DNA from: Prosapia bicincta
Lineage: Eukaryota; Arthropoda; Insecta; Hemiptera; Cercopidae
Reading direction: 5' to 3'
DNA: 64,000 bases
Assembly: GCA_036971475.1 (NCBI GenBank)
Contig: JBAIZL010000010.1
Location: 4,673,782-4,737,781, forward strand
A program made the position numbers and the translations under genes. The notes under the pieces are model-generated. The model was not told the origin of the DNA. It did not search any database and saw only the letters and a list, made by a program, of their open reading frames with translations. This document shows, piece after piece, positions 1-11,078 of this stretch (positions within the stretch are counted from its first letter, which is position 1; each line of letters begins with the position of its first letter).

Positions 1-118
1 ATCTATAATCACAAACTAAATAATCACTCTACATGAACTACAATCCTACTCCTTAAACCAAGCCAGCGGTATTCATTTCCTTACTTAACCCTCATCTATA
101 ATCACAAACTAAATAATC
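1..118. repeat. Partial tandem repeat, ~93-bp period
   Basis: The first 25 bases (ATCTATAATCACAAACTAAA and on) recur at 94-118, giving a period of about 93 bp. Only one full unit and the start of a second are visible, so this is probably the right-hand end of an array that continues upstream of the window. It is unrelated to the 77-bp array that follows. Confidence 0.6.
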
Positions 119-250
119 CTTGATCATATAAATTTAGTTTGTAAAAACGTATGAGCCTGTGGAAAATCATACCAAATACCCTCAGGTAGGATAAAGAACT
201 CAAAAACCTCTATATGAGTGACTTTACCTCCAGTCACCATAACAGGAGAG

Positions 251-641
251 TCCATGGAGATGTGTAGACCACCTGACCTATCCCAAGTACTGATGGATCC
301 AAGACTCCCTAGACCCATAAAACTAGCCCATGGATATGTCTATGACCACCTGACCTATCCCAAGTACTGATGGATCCAAGACTCCCTAGACCCATAAAAA
401 TAGCCCATGGATATGTCTATGACCACCTGACCTATCCCAAGTACTGATGGATCCAAGACTCCCTAGACCCATAAAAATAGCCCATGGATATGTCTATGAC
501 CACCTGACCTATCCCAAGTACTGATGGAACCAAGACTCCCTAGACCCATAAAACTAGCCCATGGAAATGTCTATGACCACCTGACCTATATCAAGTACTG
601 ATGGAACCAAGACTCCCTAGACTCATAAAAACTATTCCATT
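251..641. repeat. Minisatellite, 77-bp unit, about 5 copies
   Basis: The phrase GACCACCTGACCTATCC starts at 267, 344, 421, 498 and 575, an exact 77-bp spacing. Each unit continues through CAAGTACTGATGGA and ends with CCCATGGATATGTCTAT. Copies differ by only a few substitutions, such as GGATCC versus GGAACC and GATATG versus GAAATG; the last copy is the most diverged. The minus-strand reading frame over 124-318 is partly a by-product of the first unit. Confidence 0.95.
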
Positions 642-2103
642 ACGTGATCAATTCTAACCTTACATACGCACTATTTTGAATAAAATTACGAGGTTTCTTG
701 CGCCGTACGGTACGCAACTTTAATTCCACCCCCCCCCTCTCGGGAAGGAATATGCATGCAGCTTAATTGCACGCAGTTCAGATCCTGCATCCGATGGACA
801 AGGGAAGGGTGAGGGTATGTAACACGTGTCCCGCCATTTATTTTAATATCCATCATAATCTGGCTAGTAATCAATGAACGAGACAAGGGACTCAAAGAAA
901 CTTCTATTTAGACAACTGTTTTACAATAATAAACATATACGAATGTGGCTGGATCTATAATGTACACAAGGAAAACAATAGTTACAGAACTTTTATAAGC
1001 AATTATCTCTAACACAGTGAACATCACCGACCATGGAAACTAATTGACTTTTCTTGAAGACATCTTCAGTTACGGTCGACTAGATGTACTCACTCGTAAG
1101 ATTTGCTTTTAATTAGGGATGGGCAGATTTCGATTCGCGATTCCAGGAATTGTCGATTATAATGGTATCGAGTAGTCGCCGATACTAGATTCCACATCGA
1201 TTGAAATTTTTTAAAGTCAGATTCTTTTTTTTTTAACTGTTAAAATATGTTTTTGGTGTTATTTCTATAATAGTTGCTTTGAATGAATTAAACGATTAAA
1301 GCAAATGCCGGTTTGAGTTACCGAAAATATTATTACACTATTATTTATGTCGCAACAGCAAAGCGAACGATGGGAAACATTTCTGGTCCATTTGTCCACG
1401 CTCTTCTCTTCGACCACTTTATCCAATTATAAAAAATTGAAATGGCTGTTACTGAAGTAATATTGCGATTGCCAACTAAGGTTAATATTTGTAATTTTAA
1501 ATAAAACATTATTTTTATCCGATATGTCATGGTTTTAGAAATTCCTATTCATAAATGAGGCTGAACGTTTTGAGTAGTTTATTACAATCAACAGAGCCTT
1601 TAAAAGGCTTCACCATATGACCAAAATGTTGACTAAATTCATTATTAGAGAATATCATGAAAGAATCAAGAATCGAAAAATTTAGGTATTGCTATGGTTT
1701 TGATATATTTTCCCTACAGTTAAGTTTATTCCTGAAAGCCTGATCGGTCATGTTCAGTTTGAAATTGAATCAGTTCACTTTAGTCGGTTTAAACACCTGG
1801 TGGGTTGTGTTTACGAAATGCGAATTAAGATTTGGTAATTATGTGTTATCCAAAGTCGATGGGGACATGAGCTCCAGAAGACCTGCTGTCTAAAGGAATT
1901 TACCCGGTATCCGGGTTGTAAGAATAGATGTAAGAGAGAAAGTAAAACGTATGCAGTATACAAAAATTGACGTGAATATTGTAATGTTAGCGTTGTTTGG
2001 GCTACCGTGTGAAAAGCCAATCCCTTCTTCGTAGGGAGTACAGTTGGTCCGGCACCTCTTCTGCTGACGGTTATAACACAACCATTATGATTTTGAATTA
2101 GCC
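642..2103. other. Unique AT-rich sequence, no gene seen
   Basis: I find no supported gene here. Landmarks are a run of nine C at 729-737, a 6-bp-arm palindrome ACCCGG-TAT-CCGGGT at 1902-1916, and a stretch at 1114-1240 that opens with TAGGGATGGGC and then has repeated TCGATT motifs. That opening resembles the terminus of hAT-family transposons, but I found no matching inverted end, so it is at most a solo or truncated terminus. The short reading frames at 686-895, 1345-1530 and 1811-2081 have no recognisable domain. Confidence 0.5.
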
Positions 2104-2442
2104 TTTACACGTTCGCTGACTTAATCACTTCCTTCACGTTCGCCGACTTAATCACCTCCTTCACGTTCGCCGACTTAATCACCTCCTTCACGTTCGCCGA
2201 CTTAATCACCTCCTTCACGTTCGCCGACTAATTCACCTCCTTCACGTTCGCCGGCTTAATCACCTCCTTCACGTTCGCTGACTTAATCACCTCCTTCACG
2301 TTCGCTGACTTAATCACCCCCTTCACGTTCGCTGACTTAATCACCTCCTTCACGTTCGCTGACTTAATCACCTCCTTCACGTTCGCTGACCTAATCACCT
2401 CCTTCACGTTCGCTGACTTAATCACCTCCTTCACGTTCGCTG
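2104..2442. repeat. Minisatellite, 27-bp unit, ~12.5 copies
   Basis: Units read TTCACGTTCGCTGACTTAAT followed by CACCTCC. The copies differ at a few sites: CGCTGAC versus CGCCGAC, CACCCCC, GACCTAA, GACTAAT. The unit is exactly nine codons and carries no stop in one minus-strand frame, so it reads as a nine-residue peptide repeat (VKEVIKSAN) over 2228-2434. A substitution making TAG ends the frame while the DNA repeat goes on to 2104. This argues that the open frame is incidental, although a charged nonapeptide repeat is a plausible protein motif. Confidence 0.95.
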
Positions 2443-2589
2443 GGGTTGAACAGCGACGGACTTGAGTTACTTATATAGCACCAGTACGAATTGAAAACTG
2501 CTGATGTTTTCTGTGACGGTTCAGTAGCATTTGTAGAGTATACAGAGGAATTACTATGAGAGAGGAAAGTGGCTGAGAGTGGGAAACTG

Positions 2590-3064
2590 AATGGAAGTCT
2601 CCATCACAACTTTATACTAGCCTAGCTGTCTAGGCTACGGCTCTACTTGCCGTAGTCTATCGCGCCGTAAGTTTCGTGCGCTACACGCGACAGTTAGGTG
2701 ACGGCACAGGAAACAGAATCCAATCCCAATCTGGAAACACACGCTGCCTGCCTTCACTACTGTTTATTGTAGCGGTAGGTGAGCCGGGACTGCCGTGGCT
2801 GAGGACGCGACAATACTGTTTACAGCTAGAGCAACCTGTCGGTGGCAGAAGGGAGCGCGAAACTAGAACAGGCCCCATTTTCGCGCGACACTTCAATCTG
2901 CAGCGCGCAGTAAAAGGTTGAACGCTGCATATTTTCGCTAGTGGAGCCACTTCCGTTTGTTCACTGCCTACCCATTCCTCATACTTACCAACCACACTAT
3001 GTAGCGGGATGAATAACGGCAAGCGGATCACCAGTCTTACTCTCGGTTGGATGATCAGCAACAT
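2590..3064. other. GC/CpG-richer unique block with overlapping ORFs on both strands
   Basis: This block is clearly richer in G+C and CpG (for example TATCGCGCCG, GCGCTACACGCG, TTTTCGCGCGACAC) than its AT-rich surroundings. It is open for 127 codons on the minus strand (2681-3064) and 81 codons on the plus strand (2676-2921). Neither translation shows a domain, signal peptide or repeat I recognise. High G+C alone lengthens random reading frames, and overlapping open frames on both strands fit that explanation. It could be a CpG-rich promoter or first exon, or an old transposon fragment. Flanking sequence at 2443-2589 and 3065-3584 shows nothing further. Confidence 0.3.
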
Positions 3065-3584
3065 TATTACCAGTGACGCACATGTAGTTAAGACAGGTTT
3101 TAGGAACGATACGTAGCGGTCCTCCAGCAGATAACTTTGCCATCAACTTTTTACATTTTTTCTCTGACTATTCAGTCATATACAACCTGCCTCCGACTAA
3201 TAGACGCTTATTTATTTACTCGGCTTGCTTCTTTGTTCTTGCTCTGCTGAAACAAATTGTTTTCTGTGTTTATGCTGGTTGGCAGTTATTTACGAAACTG
3301 TGTGTCAACACATAAATGTATATATTGGCCAATTATACCTCAATCATATTTTCAGAAATTAAAACCATATTCCTAACAAATTTAGTGAAATATCGTAAAC
3401 AATTTTTAATACTGTTTCCAAAACACTAACATTTATCGCTGAAGTCCTATTATTTTATACGATGTAGCTCAAAATCGTACAAAATACAAATCGTAATGCT
3501 CAAAATTATTAGTTTAATGCACAACGATTTAAACGTTGTGAAATACGAACAGTTCGAGCACGCAGTTCATTGGGCACACATACA

Positions 3585-3619
3585 TACACACACACACGCG
3601 CGCGCGCGCGCGCGCGCGC
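3585..3619. repeat. Compound (CA)n(CG)n microsatellite, Z-DNA-prone
   Basis: About seven CA dinucleotides run directly into about eleven CG dinucleotides. Uninterrupted alternating purine-pyrimidine sequence of this kind is the classic Z-DNA-forming type. The CG tract is striking in an AT-rich region. Confidence 0.95.
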
Positions 3620-3734
3620 TTTGAGCAAATAATTTTATAAATATTCTCGCTTATGATAAGTATACATATATAGTCTATTTGATGTGCAGATGTTTTGCTT
3701 TTCCTGTTAAATATTTATCTAATAGCTAATCAAA

Positions 3735-3735
<1 letters not shown>

Positions 3736-3766
<31 letters not shown>
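3736..3766. repeat. (AT)n microsatellite
   Basis: Pure AT dinucleotide repeat of about 15 units, self-complementary. Confidence 0.95.
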
Positions 3767-3768
<2 letters not shown>

Positions 3769-3894
3769 AAGTAGAATATCAAATATGTTTTCCTGTTAGA
3801 ATTATTTTTAAGATTAAATAATATACACAATTACAGGAATAATTTGTTGAACAATACATTCAAAGCTTTTCGTTGGTTGACATTACCAACATCC

Positions 3895-3898
<4 letters not shown>

Positions 3899-3966
<68 letters not shown>

Positions 3967-3975
3967 ATATATATA
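3899..3975. repeat. (AT)n microsatellite, one interruption
   Basis: About 77 bp of AT repeat with a single T insertion near 3951-3955. It ends about 30 bp before the inverted repeat at 4005. The reading frames here encode only Ile-Tyr runs and are artefacts. Confidence 0.95.
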
Positions 3976-4004
3976 CTTTGCATCACTGATTTCTTGTATT
4001 CACT

Positions 4005-4206
4005 TATCACTTTCACTATATGCACTTAAACAATAATCTTATTTGGTGTTTATGGGAGTTTACTTTCAAAGATTGATAGTATCTTTGCCCAGCACCAACT
4101 CATCAACTCCAGTTGCTGCTCGACAATGAATATACTATCGATCTTTGAAAGTTAACTCCCATAGATACCAAACAATATTCTTGTTTAATTTTTAGTGAAA
4201 GTGATA
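4005..4206. mobile_element. MITE-like long imperfect inverted repeat
   Basis: The left arm (4005-4082) and right arm (4132-4206) are imperfect reverse complements around a 49-bp loop. The outer parts match exactly over 14 bp (TATCACTTTCACTA against TAGTGAAAGTGATA). The inner parts match well over about 45 bp, including TATGGGAGTT/AACTCCCATA and TTTCAAAGAT/ATCTTTGAAA. The left arm lies 29 bp from an (AT)n tract, and AT-rich sequence follows the right arm. No reading frame is inside. The structure fits a foldback MITE, but I see no clear target-site duplication, so the class is not assigned. Confidence 0.6.
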
Positions 4207-4403
4207 TATATGTGATTAATTATTTGGCAACGCTGTTTGTTGCATCTAGTTTGCAAATGTATGGTTGATGTTAAGTCTCTATTATTCCTGAGGGTGTTAG
4301 TACTGTTTGCCAACGCAAAGCTTTGAATTTTAAATTCCATAAATTATTCTTGTATTTCTAAATTGTTTTATTTCTTTATCAATACACAAGAATACATATT
4401 ATA

Positions 4404-4457
<54 letters not shown>
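4404..4457. repeat. (AT)n microsatellite
   Basis: About 54 bp of uninterrupted AT dinucleotides. Confidence 0.95.
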
Positions 4458-4464
<7 letters not shown>

Positions 4465-4689
4465 TAATGTAAATGTATATTGATAATTATATACACTGAA
4501 TCATAATAAGAACACAGATTAAATACAGGCCGGCACACGAGAGAAGATTGGTTTTGAGCTGAGTTAGTACTAAGAGTGTTGTGGCGGGTGAAGAACGTAG
4601 TGGGGATACTCCTCTACACAAGATTCACATTCAATTGGGACTTGCAATGTTGTTTGTGTGTGACAGTTTCATTAGGATTAGTTAAAAAG

Positions 4690-6003
4690 ATGCAGAGATT
4701 GTGTCGCTTGCAATTCAATGTCGGGGATATGGAGCTGTCCCCAATCGTAACACTATCTTTAGATGGGCGAAACACTTGAGGCAACAGGAAACACAATGGT
4801 AAGAACCATAAAGGCCCAAAATGCAGAGATTGTGTCGCTTACAATTCAATGTGGCTGATATGGAGCTGTTTCCAATCGTTAACACTATCGTTAGATGGGC
4901 GAAACACTTGAGGCAACAGGAAACACAATGGTAAGAACCATAAAGGCCCAAAATGCAGAGATTGTGTCGCTTACAATTCAATGTCGGGGGTATGGAGCTG
5001 TTCCCAATCGTAACACTATCGTTAGATGGGCGAAACACTTGAGGCAACAGGAAACACAATGGTAAGAAACATAAAGGCCCAAAATGCAGAGATTGTGTCG
5101 CTTACAATTCAATGTGGCTGATATGGAGCTGTCCCCAATCGTAACACTATCGTTAGATGGGCGAAACACTTGAGGCAACAGGAAACACAATGGTAAGAAG
5201 CATAAAGGCCCAAAATGCAGAGATTGTGTCGCTTACAATTCAATGTGGCTGATATGGAGCTGTTTCCAATCGTTAACACTATCGTTAGATGGGCGAAACA
5301 CTTGAGGCAACAGGAAACACAATGGTAAGAAGCATAAAGGCCCAAAATGCAGAGATTGTGTCGCTTACAATTCAATGTGGCTGATATGGAGCTGTTTCCA
5401 ATCGTTAACACTATCGTTAGATGGGCGAAACACTTGAGGCAACAGGAAACACAATGGTAAGAAGCATAAAGGCCCAAAATGCAGAGATTGTGTCGCTTAC
5501 AATTCAATGTGGCTGATATGGAGCGGTTTCCAATCGTTAACACTATCGTTAGATGGGCGAAACACTTGAGGCAACAGGAAACACAATGGTAAGAAGCATA
5601 AAGGCCCAAAATGCAGAGATTGTGTCGCTTACAATTCAATGTCGGGGGTATGGAGCTGTTCCCAATCGTAACACTATCGTTAGATGGGCGATGCACTTGA
5701 GGCAACAGGAAACACAATGGTAAGAAGCATATAGGCCCAAAATGCAGAGATTGTGTCGCTTACAATTCAATGTCGGGGGTATGGAGCTGTTCCCAATCGT
5801 AACACTATCGTTAGATGGGCGATGCACTTAAGGCAACAGGAAACACAATGGTAAGAAGCATATAGGCCTAAAATGCAGAGATTGTGTCGCTTACAATTAA
5901 ATGTCGGGGGTATGGAGCTGTTCCCAATCGTAACAATATCCTTACGGGGGAAACATTTGAGATCAACAGAAAACACAATGGTAAGAAGCATAAAGGCCCA
6001 AAA
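4690..6003. repeat. Tandem array, 131/132-bp unit, 10 copies
   Basis: ATGCAGAGATTGTGTCGCTT starts at 4690 (with one G variant), 4821, 4953, 5084, 5215, 5347, 5479, 5611, 5742 and 5873. Two unit types differ at linked sites. The 131-bp type has GTCGGGGGTATGG and TCGTAACAC; the 132-bp type has GTGGCTGATATGG and TCGTTAACAC, the extra T explaining the length. Because 132 is a multiple of three, the run of four 132-bp units yields a 202-codon minus-strand frame (5109-5717), an artefact of unit length. The last units (GATGCACTT, then diverged sequence after 5940) are the most divergent. Confidence 0.95.
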
Positions 6004-6528
6004 TGTAGGGTAACGACCCCAGAAAATATAAAAGTAAACAGAAGGCCAGGATCAGCTTTTACCACGGTCAACATGTTTTACATAAAGAACTAAAGTTCAT
6101 CCATACTAAATGCTTATTTTGGAACTACTTGAGGCAACAAATTTTACTGCGAGTAAAGACTTTGTTTAGAGAATGCACATAATTTGGAGTCGAATGAAAA
6201 TGTGAAATTACTCATGAGCCAGAAGTTAATTTTCATTTAAACGGGATGATGCATTTAAAAATCCAGTTCATCCACACCTAACTCATCAGCCATCTCTCCA
6301 CTCTGAAGACGTTACAGTCTGGTGTGCTCAGGTCCGCCCAGAGAAATTTTGGGCCTCTGGACAGAAATGAGTACAAACCCCTTCAGGTCCAAACATGAGT
6401 ACAAAACAAAACATGAGTAGTGGCGCCTTCATTACTTTCAACATATCTCCATACAACCCTGTATTTTGTATGACATTTTTAAGATACTATTATTTCCGTG
6501 TTAAAACCAACTAGGCCTACTGAATCTA
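6004..6528. other. Unique AT-rich sequence, nothing recognised
   Basis: No gene or repeat stands out. ACTTGAGGCAACA at 6125-6137 echoes a segment of the preceding 131-bp unit and may be a leftover of an older unit. Confidence 0.5.
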
Positions 6529-6788
6529 ATCTGTGTATGTTTGGATAAATAAAAACTCAGTTGATACGTGAGTCAAAAAACCTTTTTAAAAATGTATAAA
6601 GAAAGTTGTCTTGTGGTTCCAATAGCTTTGAAAATAGTACAAAGGAGATCACGCCTGAATGATATCGACCATTTAGTCGTCGAAACGTAGCCGAATGTTA
6701 ATTACATCAAATTTTCTTGACTCACGTATCAACCGAGTTTTTATTTAACAAAAAATGTTGTGAGTGTACACCTCATCTGTGTATGTTT
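6529..6788. mobile_element. Non-autonomous element with ~31-bp inverted repeats
   Basis: An inverted repeat pairs 6546-6576 with 6717-6747, including TAAATAAAAACT and TTGATACGTGAGTCAA, with one or two mismatches. The interior is about 140 bp and has no coding capacity. The 14-bp direct repeat ATCTGTGTATGTTT occurs just outside on both sides (6529-6542 and 6775-6788) and could be a target-site duplication. On the right it is separated from the arm by 27 bp, so the true ends are uncertain. The family is not assigned. Confidence 0.55.
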
Positions 6789-6985
6789 AGTTTTTCTGGA
6801 ATAAATGGCATTCGTTCACAACATCCAAGACAATGCATTTTGTGTGAATAGAACGGTTCATACAATGAGAATTATTTTGCCAATAAAAGCTTGAAAAATT
6901 GTACATTGCACTTTTTATACTTTATTGGAAAAATGTTTTTACCTCATTTATGGATCTCGCCACACGAGTTATTTATTTTCTGCAG

Positions 6986-7016
6986 TAAAAAAAAAAAAAC
7001 ACACACACACACACAC
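6986..7016. repeat. Poly(A) followed by (CA)n
   Basis: A run of about 13 A passes directly into about nine CA dinucleotides. A homopolymer leading into a dinucleotide repeat can mark an old retroposon tail, but no body is recognisable upstream. Confidence 0.8.
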
Positions 7017-8689
7017 CAACGCGGTAGGCCCCACCGGGCTTCTGGTTATTTCCCTTCTTTCTGGGCGGGCCTGCGTGTGCTATTGGCGTTTTCGGCATTA
7101 TTAGACCTTATTTTTTCAAAAACATTGTTGCCACAATCCCTGTGAATTTGACTCAGTACATATGTATGCTTGAAATGTTCTTGAAACCCCAACTGGGAAG
7201 AAAAATCTGTTCACAAGATGTTGGACTCCAGCAGGATGGGGCTATTTCCAACACTGTGAACGAAAGATTCTATGGCCGGTTTTTGACGCATGTTTTCTGA
7301 CCGGATCATTTCAATTGATGTTTCTTGGCCTCCCAAATCTCCTCCTTTACCAGTGTTACTTTTTTCCTACCTCAAAAAACATGCCTAAACTAATAAACTG
7401 TGAAATTTGGTTGAGTAAAAAAGCATAACCATTCTGGAAATTTTTGCCACCCTACGATTGGTTCTCGTGACAGAGGATTTCAAGAAGAGACTTCAGTTGT
7501 GCATCATACATGATGACATCATTTGGAAAAAGTTATTATCCATAAATAAGTCTCACATTACGCAAAAAATGGCATAAAATGAGCTTTAGTTTAATGTCAA
7601 TAAACCTACATTAATTTCGACATTTTCTGATAAATCTTTATTTGATAACCACCTTCCCATATGAATTACCCTTATCGGTAAGAAAATTAATTAGATACAA
7701 ATCTTCAGATGAAAAAATTAAAGAAAGGTTTTCAATTGATTGTCTTCTTTAGAGTATTGCTCATTCGATAAAAAAAATAATGCATTTTAAAATCTTTAAT
7801 GTGTATAAAACTCCTGATAATATTTTGTAGAGCTTATTTTTTTTCTAGAAAACATTTTCGGTGGCCATTATAATTATCCGCTAAAACATCAGCTACATTA
7901 TAACACCGCTAAACAAAACTGCTAACTAACAACTGGTTTCGATTATCACGTTTACTGCAGATAAAATTCATGAAGGGCATTTTAGTCAGTTAATCGTGAT
8001 CTGAAACCAACAATAGGCTATAGTTATATCTATTTTAGTATTACTTGAGTTTGTTGTAAAGGAATATTTATGAAAAGAGCGTATTTATCGAACGTATTCA
8101 CTAGCTACAGAAAGGAAAACATGCTCAGTAGCTTTTAGAGGAGTAATATTTGTAATTGAATTTTTATAAAGTCAGTAATCAAGAACGTATTAAAAGTAGA
8201 ATAGACATTTTTGTATTTATATGCGTTACTGAAATGCCACAATTAGACATACAAATAAGTCACACTTGTACGTCAACAAAAACCCCAATTACATATATAC
8301 ATAAGGAACAATTGCACAAACATATAAGCCACAATTACGGTCATAGCTTTGTTCCACTAAACAATTTGTACAGCTCTGTTACAGATTCTGATTAGGCGCT
8401 ATGAGGAGTGTGCCAAAGGGTCCCGTATATTAACAGGCCACCTGTTGAGCAACGCAAGTAGTCCCAAATCCTCCCCTATCCCCTTATCCTTACACGCAGG
8501 ATATTATTTATTAGAAATAGCTTCCGAACTCCGTAGGGCGGCTTCTCATTTCAACACTGATGTTGCAAAATGAAAATAACTATTACTTTTACACAAAAAC
8601 TTCATAGGTGCATCATTTAAAACACATATAGGCCACTCTAACTGCATACAGACAAATTTAAAGCTTTAAAGATAGACCAGGTATAAAAC
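7017..8689. other. Unique AT-rich sequence with one small inverted repeat
   Basis: No supported gene. One imperfect inverted repeat pairs TGGTTTCGATTATCACG (7934-7950) with CGTGATCTGAAACCA (7995-8009) across a 44-base loop. The 79-codon frame at 8156-8395 and the 84-codon frame at 6891-7145 have no recognisable motifs. Confidence 0.5.
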
Positions 8690-9152
8690 TCCGTAATTAA
8701 GGTTAGTTCCCGGAAGAATAGATAAACACGCAGTTGTATGAAACTAATATACAACATTTATTTCTCACAGATTTTTTTTAGTAGAAAAGGATAGATGAAA
8801 GTCTGGAAATAAGGATAAATTGTCTATATTAACGGTTATTCCCTATGAGGAGAAATAAATGTACATTAATCTTGATGGAATGATCAAGAATACGTAAACG
8901 TCTGGTCGTACAGATTGTTCTTAGCAGAAAATATAGATTAAGGTCTTAGAATGAAGAGAGATCGTTCTGTATTAACAGTTATTCCCCATGAGGAGAAACA
9001 AATGTACATTGATCTGGTTGCAATGATCAAAGATATGTAAACTTCTGGTCCTACAGAATGTTCTTAACAGCAAAGATAGATGAAGGTCTGGGAATGACGA
9101 AGAATCGTTCTGTATTCCCTATGAGGAGAAACAAATGTACATTGATCTCTAT
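8690..9152. repeat. Degenerate left edge of the 71-bp satellite
   Basis: Sequence around CCCTATGAGGAGAAA (from 8841) returns 143 bp later as CCCCATGAGGAGAAA (8984), which is two 71-bp units. The same older form, including AAACTTCTGGTCCTACAGA, recurs at about 11259-11410, beyond the first homogenised block. These diverged units flank the core as expected for the ageing edges of a satellite. Confidence 0.7.
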
Positions 9153-10777
9153 GTGGAGAAACTATGTGATGAGAGAAGAAGAAACTACTATATCTACGGT
9201 TGGTCCTAAACAGAAGAAATGTATGTATGCATAGTTGTAATGAGAGATGAGGAAACTACTCTATCTACAGTTGGTCCTAAACAGAAGAAATGTATGTATG
9301 CATAGTTGTAATGAGAGATGAGGAAACTACTCTATCTACAGTTGGTCCTAAACAGAAGAAATATATGTAGGCATAGTTGTAATGAGAGATGAGGAAACTA
9401 CTGTATCTACAGTTAGTCCTAAACAGAAGAAATATATGTAGGCATAGTTGTAATGAGAGATGAGGAAACTACTGTATCTACAGTTAGTCCTAAACAGAAG
9501 AAATATATGTAGGCATAGTTGTAATGAGAGATGAGGAAACTACTGTATCTACAGTTAGTCCTAAACAGAAGAAATGTATGTATGCATAGTTGTAATGAGA
9601 GATGAGGAAACTACTCTATCTACAGTTGGTCCTAAACAGAAGAAATGTATGTATGCATAGTTGTAATGAGAGGTGAGGAAACTACTCTATCTACAGTTGG
9701 TCCTAAACAGAAGAAATGTATGTATGCATAGTTGTAATGAGAGATGAGGAAACTACTGTATCTACAGTTAGTCCCAAACAGAAGAGATATATGTAGGCAT
9801 AGTTGTAATGAGAGATGAGGAAACTACTGTATCTACAGTTAGTCCTAAACAGAAGAAATATATGTAGGCATAGTTGTAATGAGAGATGAGGAAACTACTG
9901 TATCTACAGTTAGTCCTAAACAGAAGAAATATATGTAGGCATAGTTGTAATGAGAGATGAGGAAACTACTGTATCTACAGTTAGTCCTAAACAGAAGAAA
10001 TATATGTAGGCATAGTTGTAATGAGAGATGAGGAAACTACTGTATCTACAGTTAGTCCTAAACAGAAGAAATATATGTAGGCATAGTTGTAATGAGAGAT
10101 GAGGAAACTACTGTATCTACAGTTAGTCCCAAACAGAAGAGATATATGTATGCATAGTTGTAATGAGAGATGTGGAAACTACTCTATCTACAGTTGGTCC
10201 TAAACAGAAGAAATGTTTGTATGCATAGTTGTAATGAGAGATGAGGAAACTACTGTATCTACAGTTAGTCCCAAACAGAAGAGATATATGTAGGCATAGT
10301 TGTAATGAGAGATGAGGAAACTACTGTATCTACAGTTAGTCCTAAACAGAAGAAATGTATGTATGCATAGTTGTAATGAGAGATGAGGAAACTACTGTAT
10401 CTACAGTTAGTCCTAAACAGAAGAAATGTATGTATGCATAGTTGTAATGAGAGATGAGGAAACTACTGTATCTACAGTTAGTCCTAAACAGAAGAAATAT
10501 ATGTAGGCATAGTTGTAATGAGAGATGAGGAAACTACTGTATCTACAGTTAGTCCCAAACAGAAGAGATATATGTAGGCATAGTTGTAATGAGAGATGAG
10601 GAAACTACTGTATCTACAGTTAGTCCTAAACAAAAGAAATATATGTAGGCATAGTTGTAATGAGAGATGAGGAAACTACTGTATCTACAGTTAGTCCAAC
10701 AGAAGATATATATGTATGCATAAATGTGATGAAAGATAAGGAAACTACTGTATCTACAATTAGTCTTAAACAGAAGA

Positions 10778-10780
<3 letters not shown>

Positions 10781-10842
<62 letters not shown>
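10781..10842. repeat. (AT)n expansion inside a 71-bp unit
   Basis: The tract sits exactly where other units have the short ATATATGTATGCATAG segment, and it resumes with ATGCATAGTT. This indicates slippage expansion within the satellite unit. Confidence 0.9.
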
Positions 10843-10845
<3 letters not shown>

Positions 10846-10902
10846 TAGTTGCGGTGAGAGAGGGAGAGGTAACTACTGCATTTACAGTTAGTCCTAAACA
10901 GA

Positions 10903-10904
<2 letters not shown>

Positions 10905-10963
<59 letters not shown>
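10905..10963. repeat. (AT)n expansion, second satellite unit
   Basis: The tract is preceded by CCTAAACAGAAG, the normal satellite context. It is followed not by satellite sequence but by a non-satellite segment containing a perfect hairpin. Confidence 0.9.
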
Positions 10964-10968
<5 letters not shown>

Positions 10969-10977
10969 TCATTTAAA

Positions 10978-11033
10978 AATATTTCAAAAACAAGAATACT
11001 TTTCATTAAAAGTATTCTTGTTTTTGAAATATT
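10978..11033. other. Perfect 26-bp-arm hairpin between two (AT)n tracts
   Basis: The left arm (10978-11003) begins AATATTTCAAAAACAAGAAT and the right arm (11008-11033) is its exact reverse complement, around a four-base CATT loop. The hairpin lies in about 115 bp of non-satellite sequence (10964-11078) bounded by long AT tracts. It could be a small foldback insertion, a cruciform-forming break-repair product, or a local assembly fold-back artefact. Confidence 0.9.
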
Positions 11034-11074
11034 ATTAATTTATTAACTATATTACAAGAAAACATATCACCATA

Positions 11075-11078
<4 letters not shown>

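Noticed and set aside
1114..1240. hAT-like transposon terminus (TAGGGATGGGC)
   Set aside because: The opening resembles hAT ends, but no inverted partner or 8-bp target duplication was found within the window.
4715..5991. Cys-rich 114- to 202-codon frames (MCFLLPQVFRPSNDS type)
   Set aside because: They lie wholly in the 131/132-bp array and persist only where units are 132 bp; the neighbouring 131-bp units break them.
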